Assembly: GCA_905479395.1 (NCBI GenBank) | Contig: CAJQMI010000042.1 | Location: forward strand, 1-37,520 | DNA from: an uncultured Flavobacteriales bacterium | Lineage (GTDB): Bacteria; Bacteroidota; Bacteroidia; Flavobacteriales_D; Sanyastnellaceae | Direction: 5' to 3' | Length of the DNA: 37,520 nucleotides | Shown here: one piece after another, positions 35,932 to 37,520 of the stretch | Numbering within the stretch: the stretch's first letter is position 1 | How the letters are laid out: each line of letters starts with the position of its first letter | Notes under the pieces: model-generated | Seen by the model: only the letters and a program-made list of their open reading frames with translations | What the model was told of the DNA's origin: nothing | Databases searched by the model: none | Made by a program: the position numbers and the translations under genes

Positions 35932-36037
35932 CTTCCGGAATCGGCTACTTTTCGAATGGAATTGGCAATGGATTTTTAAGCTCGATTCTATCTCATGATT
36001 CAAACGAGTCCTATCGGAAGCGCCTTAAATTAGCAAC

Positions 36038-37520
36038 ATGGAGCAACACAGAAAACGCCTCAATGATTTGCGCGCACAAGCCCAAGAAGGGGGAGGAGAG
36101 AAGCGCGTAGCAGCCCAACACGCCAAGGGCAAATTGACCGCTCGTGAGCGTATTGACCTGCTTATGGATCCTGGAAGTTTTGAAGAATTGGGGATGCTTG
36201 TCAAACACCGATCAACGAATTTTGGATTGGACAAGCAACAGTTTCTCGGGGATGGTGTCATCACCGGATTCGGACGGGTCAATGGTCGTTTGGTGTATGC
36301 TTTTTCACAAGACTTCACGGTGCTCGGCGGATCTTTGGCAGAAGCTCACGCTGCGAAAATCTGCAGAATCATGGACCTGGCGATGCAAAATGGCGCGCCT
36401 TTGATTGGCCTGAATGATAGCGGTGGAGCTCGTATTCAGGAAGGAGTTTCATCGCTCGGGGGCTACGCGGACATTTTCTACCGAAACGTTCGAGCGAGCG
36501 GTGTGATTCCTCAGCTGAGTGCCATTTTAGGCCCTTGTGCTGGAGGTGCAGTTTATTCGCCGGCGTTGACTGATTTCATCTTCATGGCTGAGGGAACGAG
36601 TTACATGTTTGTGACCGGACCGAATGTGGTGAAGACCGTGACTCATGAGGAGGTTAGCAGCGAAGATTTGGGAGGGGCAAAGACGCATGCCATGAAATCG
36701 GGCGTCACCCATTTTACAGCACCGAACGAAGCTGCGGTCATCCAACACTTGAAGACCGTGCTTGGCTATTTGCCTCAAAACTGCGAGGACGAGCCCGCTG
36801 CATTGAGTTATGAATCGGGCAATGAGGAACGACCAGCGCTGGATGAGTTGGTGCCAGAGAGTGCCTTGCAACCTTACGATATCAGGGATGGCATTCAAGA
36901 GGTGTGCGATGCAGACTCATTTACGGAAGTGCAGAAAGATTACGCTGAAAACATGGTTTGCGGATTTGCTCGTTTGGCGGGTCGTAGCATTGGAATTGTG
37001 GCCAATCAACCAGCTTTTCTTGCGGGTGTTCTTGACATCAAGGCCTCCACCAAGGCTGCGCGGTTTGTGCGAACCTGTGATGCTTTCAATGTGCCTTTGT
37101 TGGTCTTTGAAGATGTTCCGGGATTCTTGCCAGGGACGGACCAGGAGTGGAATGGTATCATCACCAATGGCGCCAAGTTATTGTATGCATTCAGCGAAGC
37201 GACGGTGCCGCGTGTTACGGTTATCACGCGGAAGGCATATGGAGGAGCATATGATGTGATGAACAGCCAACACATCGGTGCAGATTTGGTGTACGCTTGG
37301 CCAACGGCTGAGATCGCTGTGATGGGAGCCAAGGGGGCAGCAGAGATTATTTTCAAACGCGAAATAGCCAATGCAGGCGACCCTCAGTCGGTGTGGGAAG
37401 AAAAAGAGAGGGAATATGCGGAGTTATTTGCACATCCATACAACGCAGCAGCCCGGGGCTACGTCGACGAGGTTATCCTGCCGCGCAACACCCGGGCCAA
37501 ACTGATCAGCGCTTTTGAAA
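36038..37520 (+). CDS. pccB: Acyl-CoA (propionyl-CoA) carboxylase beta subunit, cut by window edge
   Basis: Biotin-dependent carboxyltransferase subunit, probably propionyl-CoA carboxylase or a methylmalonyl-CoA decarboxylase-type relative. The frame is open from ATG 36038 to the window end, about 494 codons of a usual ~510-520. The N-terminal crotonase-like domain shows [20 protein letters not shown], the run [29 protein letters not shown], and the oxyanion GPCAGGA (from Gly165). The C-terminal domain shows [15 protein letters not shown] and [10 protein letters not shown] (Gly402-Gly403). Biotin carboxylase and carrier subunits are not in the window. It is divergent from aspS. The acyl substrate (propionyl versus acetyl or other) cannot be decided with certainty. 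Confidence 0.9.
   Translation, partial: MEQHRKRLNDLRAQAQEGGGEKRVAAQHAKGKLTARERIDLLMDPGSFEELGMLVKHRSTNFGLDKQQFLGDGVITGFGRVNGRLVYAFSQDFTVLGGSLAEAHAAKICRIMDLAMQNGAPLIGLNDSGGARIQEGVSSLGGYADIFYRNVRASGVIPQLSAILGPCAGGAVYSPALTDFIFMAEGTSYMFVTGPNVVKTVTHEEVSSEDLGGAKTHAMKSGVTHFTAPNEAAVIQHLKTVLGYLPQNCEDEPAALSYESGNEERPALDELVPESALQPYDIRDGIQEVCDADSFTEVQKDYAENMVCGFARLAGRSIGIVANQPAFLAGVLDIKASTKAARFVRTCDAFNVPLLVFEDVPGFLPGTDQEWNGIITNGAKLLYAFSEATVPRVTVITRKAYGGAYDVMNSQHIGADLVYAWPTAEIAVMGAKGAAEIIFKREIANAGDPQSVWEEKEREYAELFAHPYNAAARGYVDEVILPRNTRAKLISAFE

Overview
The window looks like chromosomal DNA from a member of the Bacteroidota, probably Flavobacteriales-like, with middling GC. Several things support this. There are two TonB-dependent receptors with N-terminal carboxypeptidase-regulatory-like domains. 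The sdhCAB cluster is of the Bacteroidota type, with a single five-helix cytochrome subunit. Starts lack Shine-Dalgarno sequences. Several genes are preceded by the Bacteroidota -7 element TAnnTTTG, some with a TTG/TTTG about 17-20 bases upstream. I saw no rRNA, tRNA, CRISPR array, transposase or phage gene. Coding density is very high: no gene-free stretch exceeds about 160 bases, and several convergent pairs nearly touch or overlap.

Layout, left to right. Positions 1-1034 (-) hold the start of a TonB-dependent receptor cut by the window edge, divergent from dprA (+). A CPA1-type cation/proton antiporter and the site-2 protease rseP follow on the minus strand. Then come a class A penicillin-binding protein with an unusual cysteine-rich insert and the two subunits of a 3-oxoacid CoA-transferase (+). 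gltX (-) and a short ssb paralogue (+) are divergent, and ssb ends in a clear hairpin terminator. sdhCAB (+) is followed by a secreted heavy-metal-associated (HMA) protein and a second TonB receptor (+), which look like a metal-handling pair.

The most notable region is 17474-25156. A compact minus-strand operon encodes a Y-family polymerase (dinB/umuC type), an SRAP (YedK/HMCES) abasic-site protein and a DnaE-type polymerase, with 12-base gaps between genes. Upstream lie a secreted metalloprotease with a leishmanolysin-like layout and a divergent XRE-S24 (LexA-like) regulator that has its cleavage Ala-Gly and Ser/Lys dyad. I read this as a damage-inducible translesion module. The regulator's promoter carries a palindrome over its -7 element, and the dinB start carries an inverted repeat built from nearly the same half-site; the link between the two is inference.

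The right part holds nfu (-), two overlapping secreted amidohydrolase-family genes (+) containing three amidohydrolase-like domains of which only one keeps the HxH metal motif, and a probable minus-strand operon aspS - bacilliredoxin - large membrane protein - trpS. Divergent from aspS is a propionyl/acyl-CoA carboxylase beta subunit that runs off the right edge about 20 residues short of its usual length. The core metabolic genes (sdh, CoA-transferase, carboxylase) fit aerobic use of fatty acids, ketone bodies and amino acids feeding the TCA cycle.
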